From: Spirochaetaceae bacterium
GTDB taxonomy: Bacteria; Spirochaetota; Spirochaetia; WRBN01
Reading direction: 5' to 3'
Assembly (NCBI GenBank): GCA_020024055.1
Contig: JAHHUI010000017.1
Coordinates: forward strand, 1 to 19,771
Length of the DNA: 19,771 nt
Each line of letters begins with the position of its first letter. The stretch's first letter is position 1. Shown here piece after piece: positions 1-7,458 of the stretch. The notes beneath the pieces are model-generated. The model was not told the origin of the DNA. It did no database searches and worked only from the letters and a program-made list of their open reading frames with translations. The translations under genes and the position numbers were made by a program.

Positions 1-1983
1 AATATTTTGTAAAATTGGCACCAGCATACCCACACAGAAAAGAATCATAGACATTTTTTCTTTGTTCACATTGCCGTTTTCCATCATATTCTGTCTGCTG
101 CTGAGCGAGCCGATAACCAAGGCATAGACACCGCATAAAATAAGAAAAACCAACGCCAGGGCTAATGAGATCAATTTAGTAATGGACAAAAGGCTCAGCA
201 GCACCAGCATACCATGGTAGATATTAGGATGAATATAGGCCACAGTGCCAATGAATCTTTGCCATAATGAAGGGTTTTTATCATTTTGCATCCGGCTTTC
301 CACAGACTGATCCAGATGATACAATGCCGGCAGTGATGAAGAAGATTTAGCATCCGGGGGGGTTCCCTTGGTATATATCATCAAGGCTATCAAGGGCGGC
401 ACGGTCCAGGCTTTCATGTTTTTCTGTTTTTTGTGGCTGAATAAAAACCCCATAAACGGAGCATATTCACTGTTCAGTGAATATGAAGCACACACTGGTT
501 CAACAAGCCGGATGCCGCCTTTAGACTCAGCTGCTTCCTGATTATAATTTTGGACAAATTGAGCAAAAGAGAGAATATCTTCCAGGGGTTTATTCGCGCT
601 GTCGCACAGATTAAAAATTTCAACTTGGTCAATAAGCCCCTCATCGCGTTTGAGGAGGAAACGATAGGCATTTTCATCTAAATTGTCTGAAGGAATAAAG
701 CGAATATAGCCGCCCAGCTGATGAAAATTCTCGGCAATCAACTCCAAGTCATGAGACGAGGGAATCAGGTGCTCGGGCAAAAGGTCGGAAAAATAGCGAT
801 GGATAAGAATATAGGGAGAGAGATTTTCATATTCATGCTGAAGCAACTCATAACGCTTGCGAAATGGCCCTTGATCCCATACAGAGGTTTTTGCATGCTG
901 GCAGCGCTGATTTCTTTGAGAGCATTGCATCAGCGTCAGGCGATTGAATAAAACACGTTCGTAGCGTCTGTATAAAAAATCACCTAGATGTATATGTGTC
1001 AGGGTATTCTGTCCATAATATTCACAGATTTCCTGCAATGTGAGCTTTGGCAGATAGTATAAAGGATGCTCAGGGGAATAATGCTGATTCAGATTATCCA
1101 GATGATGCTCATTAAAATTGTCTATACAGCGACTGATGGCTGCCAGGCGGGCATGCTGTCTTTCTTCCAGCATAGCCTGAAAATTCTCCAGCATGTTTTG
1201 GTGTTTAGAGTGAAATCGTAAAAAACGCTCACCGCTGTGCATATAAGGCAAAATGCCCAGATACCGACAGGCATATCCGTCTTGATAAGTATCAAAAGAA
1301 ACACCGATGCGCAGTTTGATTTTCAGGAAATTGGCTGCCTCACAGATCTCCTCACAGGCCTCTTTTGCCGGCAATGTGGAACACACCAAAGTAGTATCAC
1401 AGATACCGGTGATGAACATATCCACCAGCAGGCTGGTGAAAGTTCGGTCTTTGCCGTTTGTGTTGTCCAGCACATGCGGATCGAAGACACAATGATTCTC
1501 ACCTATTTGATATGTTTCCTGGGCGCATACAAGATTGAAACGGCGCAGGAATTTCATCAGGCGAGATTTGGAAATATAAAATGTGCGCTGGAAATCACGC
1601 AAATTTTTCATTTGTTCATAAAAACTGTCAGTGTTCTCGATGGCTCTTTTCATCAAGAAAAGCCGCAGGCGTACCAGATTAATGGGCATAGGTTCGTCTG
1701 CATGGGTCATATATTGTTCAGAAAGCAGTTTCAATGCGGCCATACGCTGTGCAATATCATCACTTTTAATGCCATATACAATAGCCGCATACAGCTGGAT
1801 TAAGGATGTGGTAGTGTCATGAAACTGTGAGGCAAAGCCCAGGGGATGAGCCAGGCCCTGCATATTAGGAGCTTGAGGCAGGGGTACTTTTTCATTGATT
1901 TTTTGGCACAGCAGATAATCCATCTGATCGAAGCTGAGATAGCGAATGAGTGATTGTATCCATGCTGTCATAAACCCAAGCAT
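1..1983 (-). CDS. Large unknown membrane-anchored protein, partial (3' end beyond window)
   Basis: The reverse strand is open without a stop from an ATG at 1983 to the left edge (661 codons). The ATG follows a GGAGA ribosome site by 9 bases and lies 15 bases after the EF-G2 stop, so the two are probably co-transcribed and translationally coupled. I do not recognise the family. Residues 1-590 look soluble and are rich in His, Tyr, Cys and Phe (for example HIHLGDFLYRRYERVLF near the middle). Residues about 592-627 form a long hydrophobic stretch, probably a membrane hairpin, followed by a short polar loop and another hydrophobic segment at the window edge. The block with FDPH, IGVSFDT and HIHLGD is faintly like metal-dependent hydrolase folds such as PHP, but no complete metal-ligand set is visible, so I assign no function. 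Confidence is high that it is a gene and low on its role. Confidence 0.85.
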   Translation of the reverse strand, partial: MLGFMTAWIQSLIRYLSFDQMDYLLCQKINEKVPLPQAPNMQGLAHPLGFASQFHDTTTSLIQLYAAIVYGIKSDDIAQRMAALKLLSEQYMTHADEPMPINLVRLRLFLMKRAIENTDSFYEQMKNLRDFQRTFYISKSRLMKFLRRFNLVCAQETYQIGENHCVFDPHVLDNTNGKDRTFTSLLVDMFITGICDTTLVCSTLPAKEACEEICEAANFLKIKLRIGVSFDTYQDGYACRYLGILPYMHSGERFLRFHSKHQNMLENFQAMLEERQHARLAAISRCIDNFNEHHLDNLNQHYSPEHPLYYLPKLTLQEICEYYGQNTLTHIHLGDFLYRRYERVLFNRLTLMQCSQRNQRCQHAKTSVWDQGPFRKRYELLQHEYENLSPYILIHRYFSDLLPEHLIPSSHDLELIAENFHQLGGYIRFIPSDNLDENAYRFLLKRDEGLIDQVEIFNLCDSANKPLEDILSFAQFVQNYNQEAAESKGGIRLVEPVCASYSLNSEYAPFMGFLFSHKKQKNMKAWTVPPLIALMIYTKGTPPDAKSSSSLPALYHLDQSVESRMQNDKNPSLWQRFIGTVAYIHPNIYHGMLVLLSLLSITKLISLALALVFLILCGVYALVIGSLSSRQNMMENGNVNKEKMSMILFCVGMLVPILQNI

Positions 1984-1998
1984 ATCAAGTATTCTCCA

Positions 1999-4023
1999 TT
2001 AGTCGAAATGGCTGAAAGCCATGCTGAATGTGCCGCGGCCTTGTGTCTGGCTGCGCAGCGATGTGGAATAGCCAAATAATTTTTCCAAAGGCGCGCTGGC
2101 TTTGATAATTTGATTTGCCCCGTGATTTTCCATGCCCGAAACCACCCCGCCGCGCTGGGTTAATTGACTGATCACATCACCTACATATTCGGCAGGAACA
2201 TCAATATCCACGGCCATAATTGGCTGCAATACGATCGGCGAGGCCTTGCGGCAGGCATTATCAAAAGCCATCGCGGCACAGGCTTCAAAAGCCAGAGGGC
2301 TGCTGCTTTGCTCGTCATATTCAGCGCCCAACAAGGTGATGAAGATATCTGTGGCAGTATAGCCCAAGACAATGCCACCCTGCATCGCATTTTCCAGGCC
2401 GTGCTGTATGGCCTCAAGGCATTCTTCCGGCAGGCTGCCTGTGGGCACTTGGTTTTTAAATTTAAAACCCTTGCCGCGTTCAAGCGGTGCCACTTTGATG
2501 GTGATGGCCGCGCGATGGTCTTTGCCGGCGATATTGCGCTCGAAAGTTTCTGTGTGCTGGGCCTCTGTAGTGATAGTTTCGCGATAGCTCACTTGCGGCT
2601 TGCCCAGGTTGAACTGTGCACGAAATTCATTGGCTGCTCGTGTGCACAGCACATCCAGATGCAGCTCGCCCATGCCGCTGATCAGCATCTGGCCTGTTTC
2701 AGGGTTTTCTTTAATGTCAAATGTGGGGTCTTCACGTTTAAGGAAATCGAATGTTTCTTTCATGCGATCCATATCCGCGGCTGTTTTTGGCTCCACAGCA
2801 ATGGAGATGACAGGCGTGGGAAATTGAATCGGCTCCAGCAGAATCGGCATTTGCTCAGTGCTTAGCGAGTCGCCGGTCTGGGCAATTTTCAAGCCGATGA
2901 TGGCTCCGATATCTCCGGCTTTCAATTCATTAATAGGCTCGGCGGTGTGTGCATGCATGCGCATCAGGCGCAAGGGGCGCTCTTTTTTCTTTTTGCCCAC
3001 ATTCAGCAGCATCGCCCCAGCTTTCAAAACTCCGCTGTACACGCGCACATAGCACAGGCTGCCGCTTTCTTTATTTTGCTGAATCTTGAAAATGAGAGCA
3101 ACCAGGGGTCCATTTTCGCTGCGCTTCACCTCAATAGGCTCATCTTTCTTTGCGTGTTTAATAGCCTGAATATCGCCTAGATCATCGGGCGCAGGCAAAT
3201 AATTCACCACAGCATCCAGCAGGGGCTGCACCCCTTTATTTTTCAGGCTGGAACCATAGAGCACAGGCTGAATTTTTCTTTGTATGGTCGCCTCGCGCAG
3301 GGTTTTTTGGATCAATTCCAGGGGAATTTCTTTTTCTTCTAAAAGTAAATCTGTCATTTCATCACAGAAAGAAGACAGTCTGTCCAGCATATCTGCGCGT
3401 GCAGTCTTGGCTGCTTCCAGGCGCTCATCGGCGATGGGGCTGATGAGCAATTCGCGCCCCTGGGTATTTTCATCAAAACGTATTTCCTGCATATGAATCA
3501 GGTCAATCACGCCTTCAAATTCTGCCTCTTTTCCAATAGGCATTTGTATCGGCACCGGATTGCCCTGCAGGCGTGTGCGTATTTCTTCAATCACATTCTC
3601 GCCATCGGCTCCGGTGCGGTCCATTTTGTTAATGTAAATAAGACGCGGAACATGATATTTATTGGCCTGGCGCCAGACAGTTTCACTTTGAGGCTGGACA
3701 CCCCCCACGGCACAGAACACGGCTATGGCGCCATCCAGCACTCTCAGGCTGCGCTCCACCTCGGCGGTGAAGTCGACATGCCCGGGGGTGTCGATCAGAT
3801 TCACAGTGTGATTTTTCCATGTGAAACTGGTGGTGGCGCTTTGAATGGTGATGCCGCGGTCTTGTTCCTGTTCCATCCAGTCCAGCTGCGTATTGCCTGC
3901 ATCCACATCGCCCAGGCGATGGCTGCGCCCGCTGTAGAAAAGAATACGCTCGCTGGTCGTGGTTTTTCCCGCGTCGATATGGGCCATAATCCCGATATTG
4001 CGATAAGAATTTTGTGCACTCAT
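1999..4023 (-). CDS. fusA: Elongation factor G, EF-G2 / ribosome-recycling type
   Basis: Translational GTPase of 674 residues. The G domain carries the P-loop AHIDAGKT (14-21), DTPGH (78-82) and NKMD (132-135), and domains II-V follow to a typical C-terminus ending SHFD. Several stretches match mitochondrial EF-G2 and spirochaete EF-G2 rather than canonical EF-G: GDVDAGNT in switch I, GITIQSA, and in domain IV the segment FERNIAGKDH where canonical EF-G has a Gly-rich RQSGGRGQYGH-like motif. In Borrelia burgdorferi, EF-G2 works with RRF to split post-termination ribosomes while EF-G1 translocates; I infer the same role here. A sigma70-type promoter lies about 50 bases upstream, but no clear Shine-Dalgarno site precedes the ATG. 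The gene heads a unit with the unknown membrane protein. The EF-G family is certain; the EF-G2 subtype is likely. It could still be a divergent housekeeping EF-G if no second copy exists. Confidence 0.95.
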   Translation of the reverse strand: MSAQNSYRNIGIMAHIDAGKTTTSERILFYSGRSHRLGDVDAGNTQLDWMEQEQDRGITIQSATTSFTWKNHTVNLIDTPGHVDFTAEVERSLRVLDGAIAVFCAVGGVQPQSETVWRQANKYHVPRLIYINKMDRTGADGENVIEEIRTRLQGNPVPIQMPIGKEAEFEGVIDLIHMQEIRFDENTQGRELLISPIADERLEAAKTARADMLDRLSSFCDEMTDLLLEEKEIPLELIQKTLREATIQRKIQPVLYGSSLKNKGVQPLLDAVVNYLPAPDDLGDIQAIKHAKKDEPIEVKRSENGPLVALIFKIQQNKESGSLCYVRVYSGVLKAGAMLLNVGKKKKERPLRLMRMHAHTAEPINELKAGDIGAIIGLKIAQTGDSLSTEQMPILLEPIQFPTPVISIAVEPKTAADMDRMKETFDFLKREDPTFDIKENPETGQMLISGMGELHLDVLCTRAANEFRAQFNLGKPQVSYRETITTEAQHTETFERNIAGKDHRAAITIKVAPLERGKGFKFKNQVPTGSLPEECLEAIQHGLENAMQGGIVLGYTATDIFITLLGAEYDEQSSSPLAFEACAAMAFDNACRKASPIVLQPIMAVDIDVPAEYVGDVISQLTQRGGVVSGMENHGANQIIKASAPLEKLFGYSTSLRSQTQGRGTFSMAFSHFD

Positions 4024-4074
4024 AATATCACATCAAGTCCAGTCAATAGTCTTTGCCGTATATTTAACCAAGCC

Positions 4075-4103
4075 ATAGTATCAGTCTGGGCATTTTTTGG
4101 CAA
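4075..4103 (-). promoter_or_regulatory. Sigma70-type promoter for EF-G2
   Basis: On the reverse strand TTGCCA (4103-4098) and TACTAT (4080-4075) are separated by exactly 17 bases. This predicts a start near 4068 and a leader of about 45 bases before the EF-G2 ATG at 4023. It is divergent from the methyltransferase promoter, with the two -35 boxes about 31 bases apart. Confidence 0.55.
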
Positions 4104-4134
4104 GTTCCTTCTGTTTAAAAATCGGGAAAACCAC

Positions 4135-4163
4135 TTGTGGGTGGCTGTCAATTCTCCTATACT
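4135..4163 (+). promoter_or_regulatory. Promoter for methyltransferase operon; nearly leaderless start
   Basis: TTGTGG (4135-4140) and TATACT (4158-4163) are separated by 17 bases. The predicted transcription start falls near 4170, only about three bases before the ATG at 4173, and there is no purine-rich ribosome site in between, so the mRNA would be essentially leaderless. Confidence 0.5.
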
Positions 4164-4172
4164 GTCTCGCAT

Positions 4173-4919
4173 ATGGCACAGTGGTTTGAAGAGGATGATT
4201 TTTGGGTTTCTTTTCGTGAAATGATGTATGACCCCCAGCGCCTGGCATCGACAGGCGAAGATGTGCGGCAGATGATCGATTTATGCCGCCTGAGGCCGGG
4301 TATGAAAGTGCTGGATCATTGTTGTGGATTGGGCCGGCATGCCCTGGAATTCGCGCGCCTGGGCTATGCTGTCTGCGGGGTAGATCGCTGCGGTGCCTAT
4401 TTAAGTCAGGCCAGGGCCAAATCACAAAAGCGCTCTCTTGATATTGCCTGGTATCAACAGGATATCAGAGAGCTGAATATTGATGAACAATTTCATTTTG
4501 CCTACAATTTTTTTACCAGCTTTGGTTATATTGAAGACCCAGAGGAAGAAATGAAGTCTTTGCGCCTGGTGTATAAACATATGCTGCCTGGCGGTCAATT
4601 TCTTATTGATTTGCAGGGCAAAGAGCTTTTGGCTCGAGATCAACCTCAAAATGAATGGTTTGACGGGCAGGATGGCTCGGTGATGTTAGTTCAGGTGAAA
4701 CCCATAGACAATTGGTGCCGCATTGAAAATCGCTGGGCATATATTAAGGATAACCACTATACAGAAAGAGTGTTTACGCATAATATTTACAGTGCAAAGG
4801 AAATCGCTGATCTGCTGCTTGCAGCAGGGTTCGGCAGCGTGGAGTGTTATGGTTCATTGGCGGGAATTCCTTATGATATAGACGCACAGAGATTGATTGT
4901 GATAGCAAAAAAGGAGTGA
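4173..4919 (+). CDS. Class I SAM-dependent methyltransferase
   Basis: A 248-residue protein with a Rossmann methyltransferase fold. Motif I, VLDHCCGLGRHA (46-57), forms the AdoMet glycine loop, and the acidic residue closing strand beta-2 is Asp71 in CGVDRC. Later segments fit the fold: NFFTSFGYI around motif IV, and MLPGGQFLIDL around motif VI. The substrate cannot be read from the sequence; the family includes small-molecule, protein and RNA methyltransferases. I chose the ATG at 4173 over an in-frame GTG at 4137 because the GTG lies upstream of the predicted transcription start and would add a tail without family-like features. It is first in an operon with the 71-residue protein (8-base gap) and the pentapeptide-repeat gene. 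Confidence 0.88.
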   Translation: MAQWFEEDDFWVSFREMMYDPQRLASTGEDVRQMIDLCRLRPGMKVLDHCCGLGRHALEFARLGYAVCGVDRCGAYLSQARAKSQKRSLDIAWYQQDIRELNIDEQFHFAYNFFTSFGYIEDPEEEMKSLRLVYKHMLPGGQFLIDLQGKELLARDQPQNEWFDGQDGSVMLVQVKPIDNWCRIENRWAYIKDNHYTERVFTHNIYSAKEIADLLLAAGFGSVECYGSLAGIPYDIDAQRLIVIAKKE

Positions 4920-4927
4920 AACAAAAT

Positions 4928-5143
4928 ATGGGGCAAAGATTAGATTTGGATGAGCAGCAGATTTTAGAGATTCATGGCAATGAAATGGTGCTGACGCTGA
5001 CACTCGAAGATCATGATAAAATCTGCGCGCGCATTGAAAGCGCCGAGGGCGACCGGCAAATCGGCATTAAGCCGCATCCCGAAGACAGTCAGACTTTGGT
5101 TTTCTATCTGAAAGATGCCGGGCCAAAATTCCGTGTGATTTAA
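4928..5143 (+). CDS. Small unknown protein, 71 residues
   Basis: A short acidic protein with no signal peptide or membrane segment and alternating hydrophobic/polar stretches (MVLTLTLEDHD, TLVFYLKD) suggesting a small beta-rich fold. I do not recognise it. An AAGGAG site at 4911-4916, inside the end of the methyltransferase gene, precedes the ATG at 4928 by 11 bases; a GTG at 4916 in the same frame overlaps that ribosome site and is rejected as the start. The stop codon is followed immediately by the ATG of the pentapeptide-repeat gene, which argues that it is a real translated member of the operon and that the three products may be made in a fixed ratio. Confidence 0.65.
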   Translation: MGQRLDLDEQQILEIHGNEMVLTLTLEDHDKICARIESAEGDRQIGIKPHPEDSQTLVFYLKDAGPKFRVI

Positions 5144-5644
5144 ATGAGCAGCCAATTAGCATCGGATAAAAAATACAGCGCAAAAGATTTTTGCCACAGG
5201 CATTTCCAGGCTCAGCACATTGAGAATTCGATTTTCCGAAACTGTTTATTCTCATCGGCCCATTGGAAAGATATAGAGTTTACAAATTGTTCTTTCCACA
5301 TGTGTTTTTTTGATGCTGCGGAATTTTCTGGGGTCACTTTTTCTTCCTGCCGGGCTATGTCCTGTGTATTCAGCGGCGCATTTTTCCATGACGCAAAATG
5401 GGATAACTGTGATTTTCTTCAGGGCAATTTTCAAATGGCGCATTTTGATTCTGTTGTGATTAAGAACAGTGATATGGGATACAGCAGTTTTATTAAGAGC
5501 CTGTGGCTTGCAAGCCAATGGAAGAACTGCAATATGTCTATGTGCAATTTTTCCTGGGCTGATTTAGGTTCTGTGCAGTTTATAAATTGCAATGAGGAGA
5601 TGGCCCAATTCAGCAATCAGCGTCTAGGCACGACTTTTTTCTAG
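5144..5644 (+). CDS. Cysteine-rich pentapeptide-repeat protein
   Basis: A 166-residue protein built almost entirely of five-residue repeats with Phe or another large residue at the inward position and Cys, Ala or Ser beside it (FRNCLF, FTNCSF, WDNCDF, WKNCNM, FINCNE). Such repeats fold as a right-handed quadrilateral beta-helix. The Cys/Phe style recalls Qnr and related DNA-mimic proteins that protect topoisomerases, but this protein is shorter than Qnr (about 218 residues) and most family members have no known role, so no function is assigned. There is no signal peptide, so it is presumably cytoplasmic. Its ATG directly abuts the preceding stop codon, indicating translational coupling. Its last 21 bases overlap the 3' end of the convergent permease gene. 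Confidence 0.85.
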   Translation: MSSQLASDKKYSAKDFCHRHFQAQHIENSIFRNCLFSSAHWKDIEFTNCSFHMCFFDAAEFSGVTFSSCRAMSCVFSGAFFHDAKWDNCDFLQGNFQMAHFDSVVIKNSDMGYSSFIKSLWLASQWKNCNMSMCNFSWADLGSVQFINCNEEMAQFSNQRLGTTFF

Positions 5645-6436
5645 ATATTTTTCCAAATAGCGCGAAAGCGCAGAGAAGATAAGTGTGAGGCCCAGATAGA
5701 GAAAGGTGACAATATTATATGTTTCCAGGAATTTAAATGTGCTGGCGCTGCGCAGCTTGCCCAGCTGGGTGATATCGGCCACACCCAAAACACTCACCAG
5801 CGAGCTGTCTTTGATCAGAGCCACAAATTCATTCACCAAAGCCGGCAGTACCTGCCTGATAGCCTGGGGCAGGATGATGGCATATAAAATTTGAAAACGT
5901 GAAAGCCCCAAAGCCTGGGCGGCTTCATATTGGCCTTTGTCAATAGACTGTATACCTGCGCGGAAGATTTCGCTCATGAAGGCTGAATAGGCCAAAGACA
6001 AAGCGATGACGGCGCGCGATGTCATGCTGAAGTCACGAATCTGGAACCCTTTCAGCCAGCCGGCGGAAATGATAGGCCCCAGGGCATGATTCGCCAGCAT
6101 GATGAATCCGGGAATCAGCACAAAGGCCAAATAATATAAAATAACCAACACGGGCACACCACGGATCAGCTCGACATAAAAAGTGGCCAATTCCCGGCAG
6201 ATTCTCCAGCGTGACAGGCGCATCAGGGCCAAAGACAGGCCAATAAAAAATGAGAATAAATAGGCAATAAATGTGATGTACAGCGTGACCTGTATGCCCG
6301 CCCATAAATAGGCCAATGTATCTGCGGCATTGGTATCAAAGATGAAAGAGGCAATGGCAATCACAATTAAAGCCCCCATGGCTAAAGACCACCATGGAAG
6401 CTTTGAAAGAGAATTTTTGTGTTTGTTTAAAACCAA
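5624..6436 (-). CDS. Polar amino-acid ABC transporter permease
   Basis: A 270-residue inner-membrane permease of the HisM/GlnP family, with about five or six hydrophobic helices. The cytoplasmic EAA loop, EAAQALG...ILP (171-190), docks the ATPase. The start is TTG at 6436, supported by a GAGG ribosome site six bases upstream and by the position 25 bases after the solute-binding protein stop; no nearer ATG precedes the first helix except Met20 within it. It forms an import unit with the upstream solute-binding lipoprotein. The usual third partner, a GlnQ-type ATPase, is absent: the next gene downstream is on the opposite strand. The permease may therefore borrow an ATPase encoded elsewhere. 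The substrate is a polar amino acid or related small molecule by family; specificity cannot be read. Confidence 0.9.
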   Translation of the reverse strand: MVLNKHKNSLSKLPWWSLAMGALIVIAIASFIFDTNAADTLAYLWAGIQVTLYITFIAYLFSFFIGLSLALMRLSRWRICRELATFYVELIRGVPVLVILYYLAFVLIPGFIMLANHALGPIISAGWLKGFQIRDFSMTSRAVIALSLAYSAFMSEIFRAGIQSIDKGQYEAAQALGLSRFQILYAIILPQAIRQVLPALVNEFVALIKDSSLVSVLGVADITQLGKLRSASTFKFLETYNIVTFLYLGLTLIFSALSRYLEKYLEKSRA

Positions 6437-6461
6437 AATGAACCTCGTTCAGTGCTACAAA

Positions 6462-7286
6462 TTACTTGGAATTTTGCTCTTCGAATTGGACAAACCATTT
6501 CTCAGCCAGCGCATCAATCGTACCATCCTGTGTGAAGGCCTGGATGCTTTGGTTGAACTGCTGCACCAAGGGGCTGCCCTTGGGGAATATATAGGCGATC
6601 TCTTCCTGGCTGAGCACCTCGTCCAGTGCCTTCACGCGGCCGCCTGTGCTGCGCATATAGCCCCTGGCCGAAATATCATCGAGAATTACCATATCCACGT
6701 CTCCCGAAATTAATGCCTGGATAGCCGAGCCAAAATGTTCGAACAAAGTGATGCGCTCACCGGGGTTTTCAGGTGTGGTTTTTAAAAGATTCACAGCCAC
6801 ATAAAAGTTAGTAGTGCCTGTCTGCACAGCAATTCTAGCATGGCTGAGGGCAAGGAATTCAGCTGTCGTTTTGAATCGATTTTCATCGCTGCGCACCAGC
6901 ATAATCTGCTTGATCATGAGATAGGGAATGGAAAAATCCACCTGCTCTTTTCTCTCAGGCGTCATGGCAATGCCGTCCATTGCCACATCATACATATCCT
7001 GGCGCACACTTTGAATCATGACGTCCCAGTTGGCAAGATTCCATTGAACCTTGCGTCCCAGGCGATCGGCAATTTTATTGGTCAGATCATATTCAAAGCC
7101 AATACCCTTGCCGTCACTGCCGCTGAAATTTAAAGGAGGATAGGCATTTTCAGTCACAGCTCTGATTTCTTTATTTTCAGAAGCTTGCGCAGAAGTATCT
7201 GATTTTGCACACGAAAAAACAGAAAAACAAATCAACACCATGGCCAAGACATATTTTAAGAATGCCCGGCGGCGGGATATTTTCAT
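6462..7286 (-). CDS. ABC solute-binding lipoprotein, family 3 (amino acid)
   Basis: A 274-residue periplasmic binding protein (SBP_bac_3 fold). It has the N-lobe opening AVTENAYPPLNF, the MTPERKEQVDFS stretch in which Arg usually binds the ligand carboxylate, and ILDDISARGY with the second-lobe Asp. The N-terminus has a positively charged region, a hydrophobic core and the lipobox VFSC with Cys26, so it should be a membrane-anchored lipoprotein; Phe at -2 is atypical for E. coli but fits looser spirochaete lipoboxes. The sequence RRAFLK before the core is a near-consensus Tat motif. The start at 7286 is chosen because AAGGAGG precedes the ATG; an upstream in-frame extension to 7529 crosses the promoter and ribosome site and is not real. 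The permease follows 25 bases later. Confidence 0.9.
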   Translation of the reverse strand: MKISRRRAFLKYVLAMVLICFSVFSCAKSDTSAQASENKEIRAVTENAYPPLNFSGSDGKGIGFEYDLTNKIADRLGRKVQWNLANWDVMIQSVRQDMYDVAMDGIAMTPERKEQVDFSIPYLMIKQIMLVRSDENRFKTTAEFLALSHARIAVQTGTTNFYVAVNLLKTTPENPGERITLFEHFGSAIQALISGDVDMVILDDISARGYMRSTGGRVKALDEVLSQEEIAYIFPKGSPLVQQFNQSIQAFTQDGTIDALAEKWFVQFEEQNSK

Positions 7287-7326
7287 ATAAAAGGCCTCCT
7301 TACTAAACTGAATATCAAGTATAAGG

Positions 7327-7355
7327 ATTTTAAAAAAAAAAGATGCCATCGTCAA
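7327..7355 (-). promoter_or_regulatory. Sigma70-type promoter for the ABC uptake genes
   Basis: On the reverse strand TTGACG (7355-7350) and TAAAAT (7332-7327) are 17 bases apart, with a run of ten T in the spacer/-10 region. This predicts a leader of about 35 bases carrying the AAGGAGG ribosome site before the ATG at 7286. Confidence 0.5.
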
Positions 7356-7411
7356 GATAAAGAATGTTAGAAAATCGGGAAAAATATACCGACTGAAAAA
7401 AGAAGTGCAGA

Positions 7412-7440
7412 TTGACAATTTCCGAAAAAAATATGATGAT
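7412..7440 (+). promoter_or_regulatory. Possible promoter for bactofilin-fabV
   Basis: A perfect -35 box TTGACA (7412-7417) is followed after 17 bases by GATGAT (7435-7440), a weak -10 box; TATGAT at 7432 is better but too close. The position, just upstream of the bactofilin ribosome site, is suitable, but the predicted leader would be very short. Confidence 0.3.
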
Positions 7441-7458
7441 AGCATAGAGGAGGGCGCA

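Noticed and set aside
1237..1803. Plus-strand open frame of 188 codons
   Set aside because: It lies antisense within the continuous 661-codon reverse frame, has no ribosome site and no recognisable protein features.
2164..2865. Plus-strand open frame of 233 codons
   Set aside because: It is antisense to the EF-G2 gene; His/Cys/Phe-rich composition is typical of a shadow frame.
4137..4172. GTG start adding 12 residues to the methyltransferase
   Set aside because: It lies upstream of the predicted transcription start, lacks a ribosome site, and the added residues have no family character.
3493..4224. Plus-strand open frame of 243 codons
   Set aside because: It is mostly antisense to EF-G2 and overlaps the divergent promoter region and the methyltransferase start.
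7405..7458. GTG start adding 18 residues to bactofilin
   Set aside because: It starts before the candidate promoter elements and the strong ribosome site, which point to the ATG at 7459.
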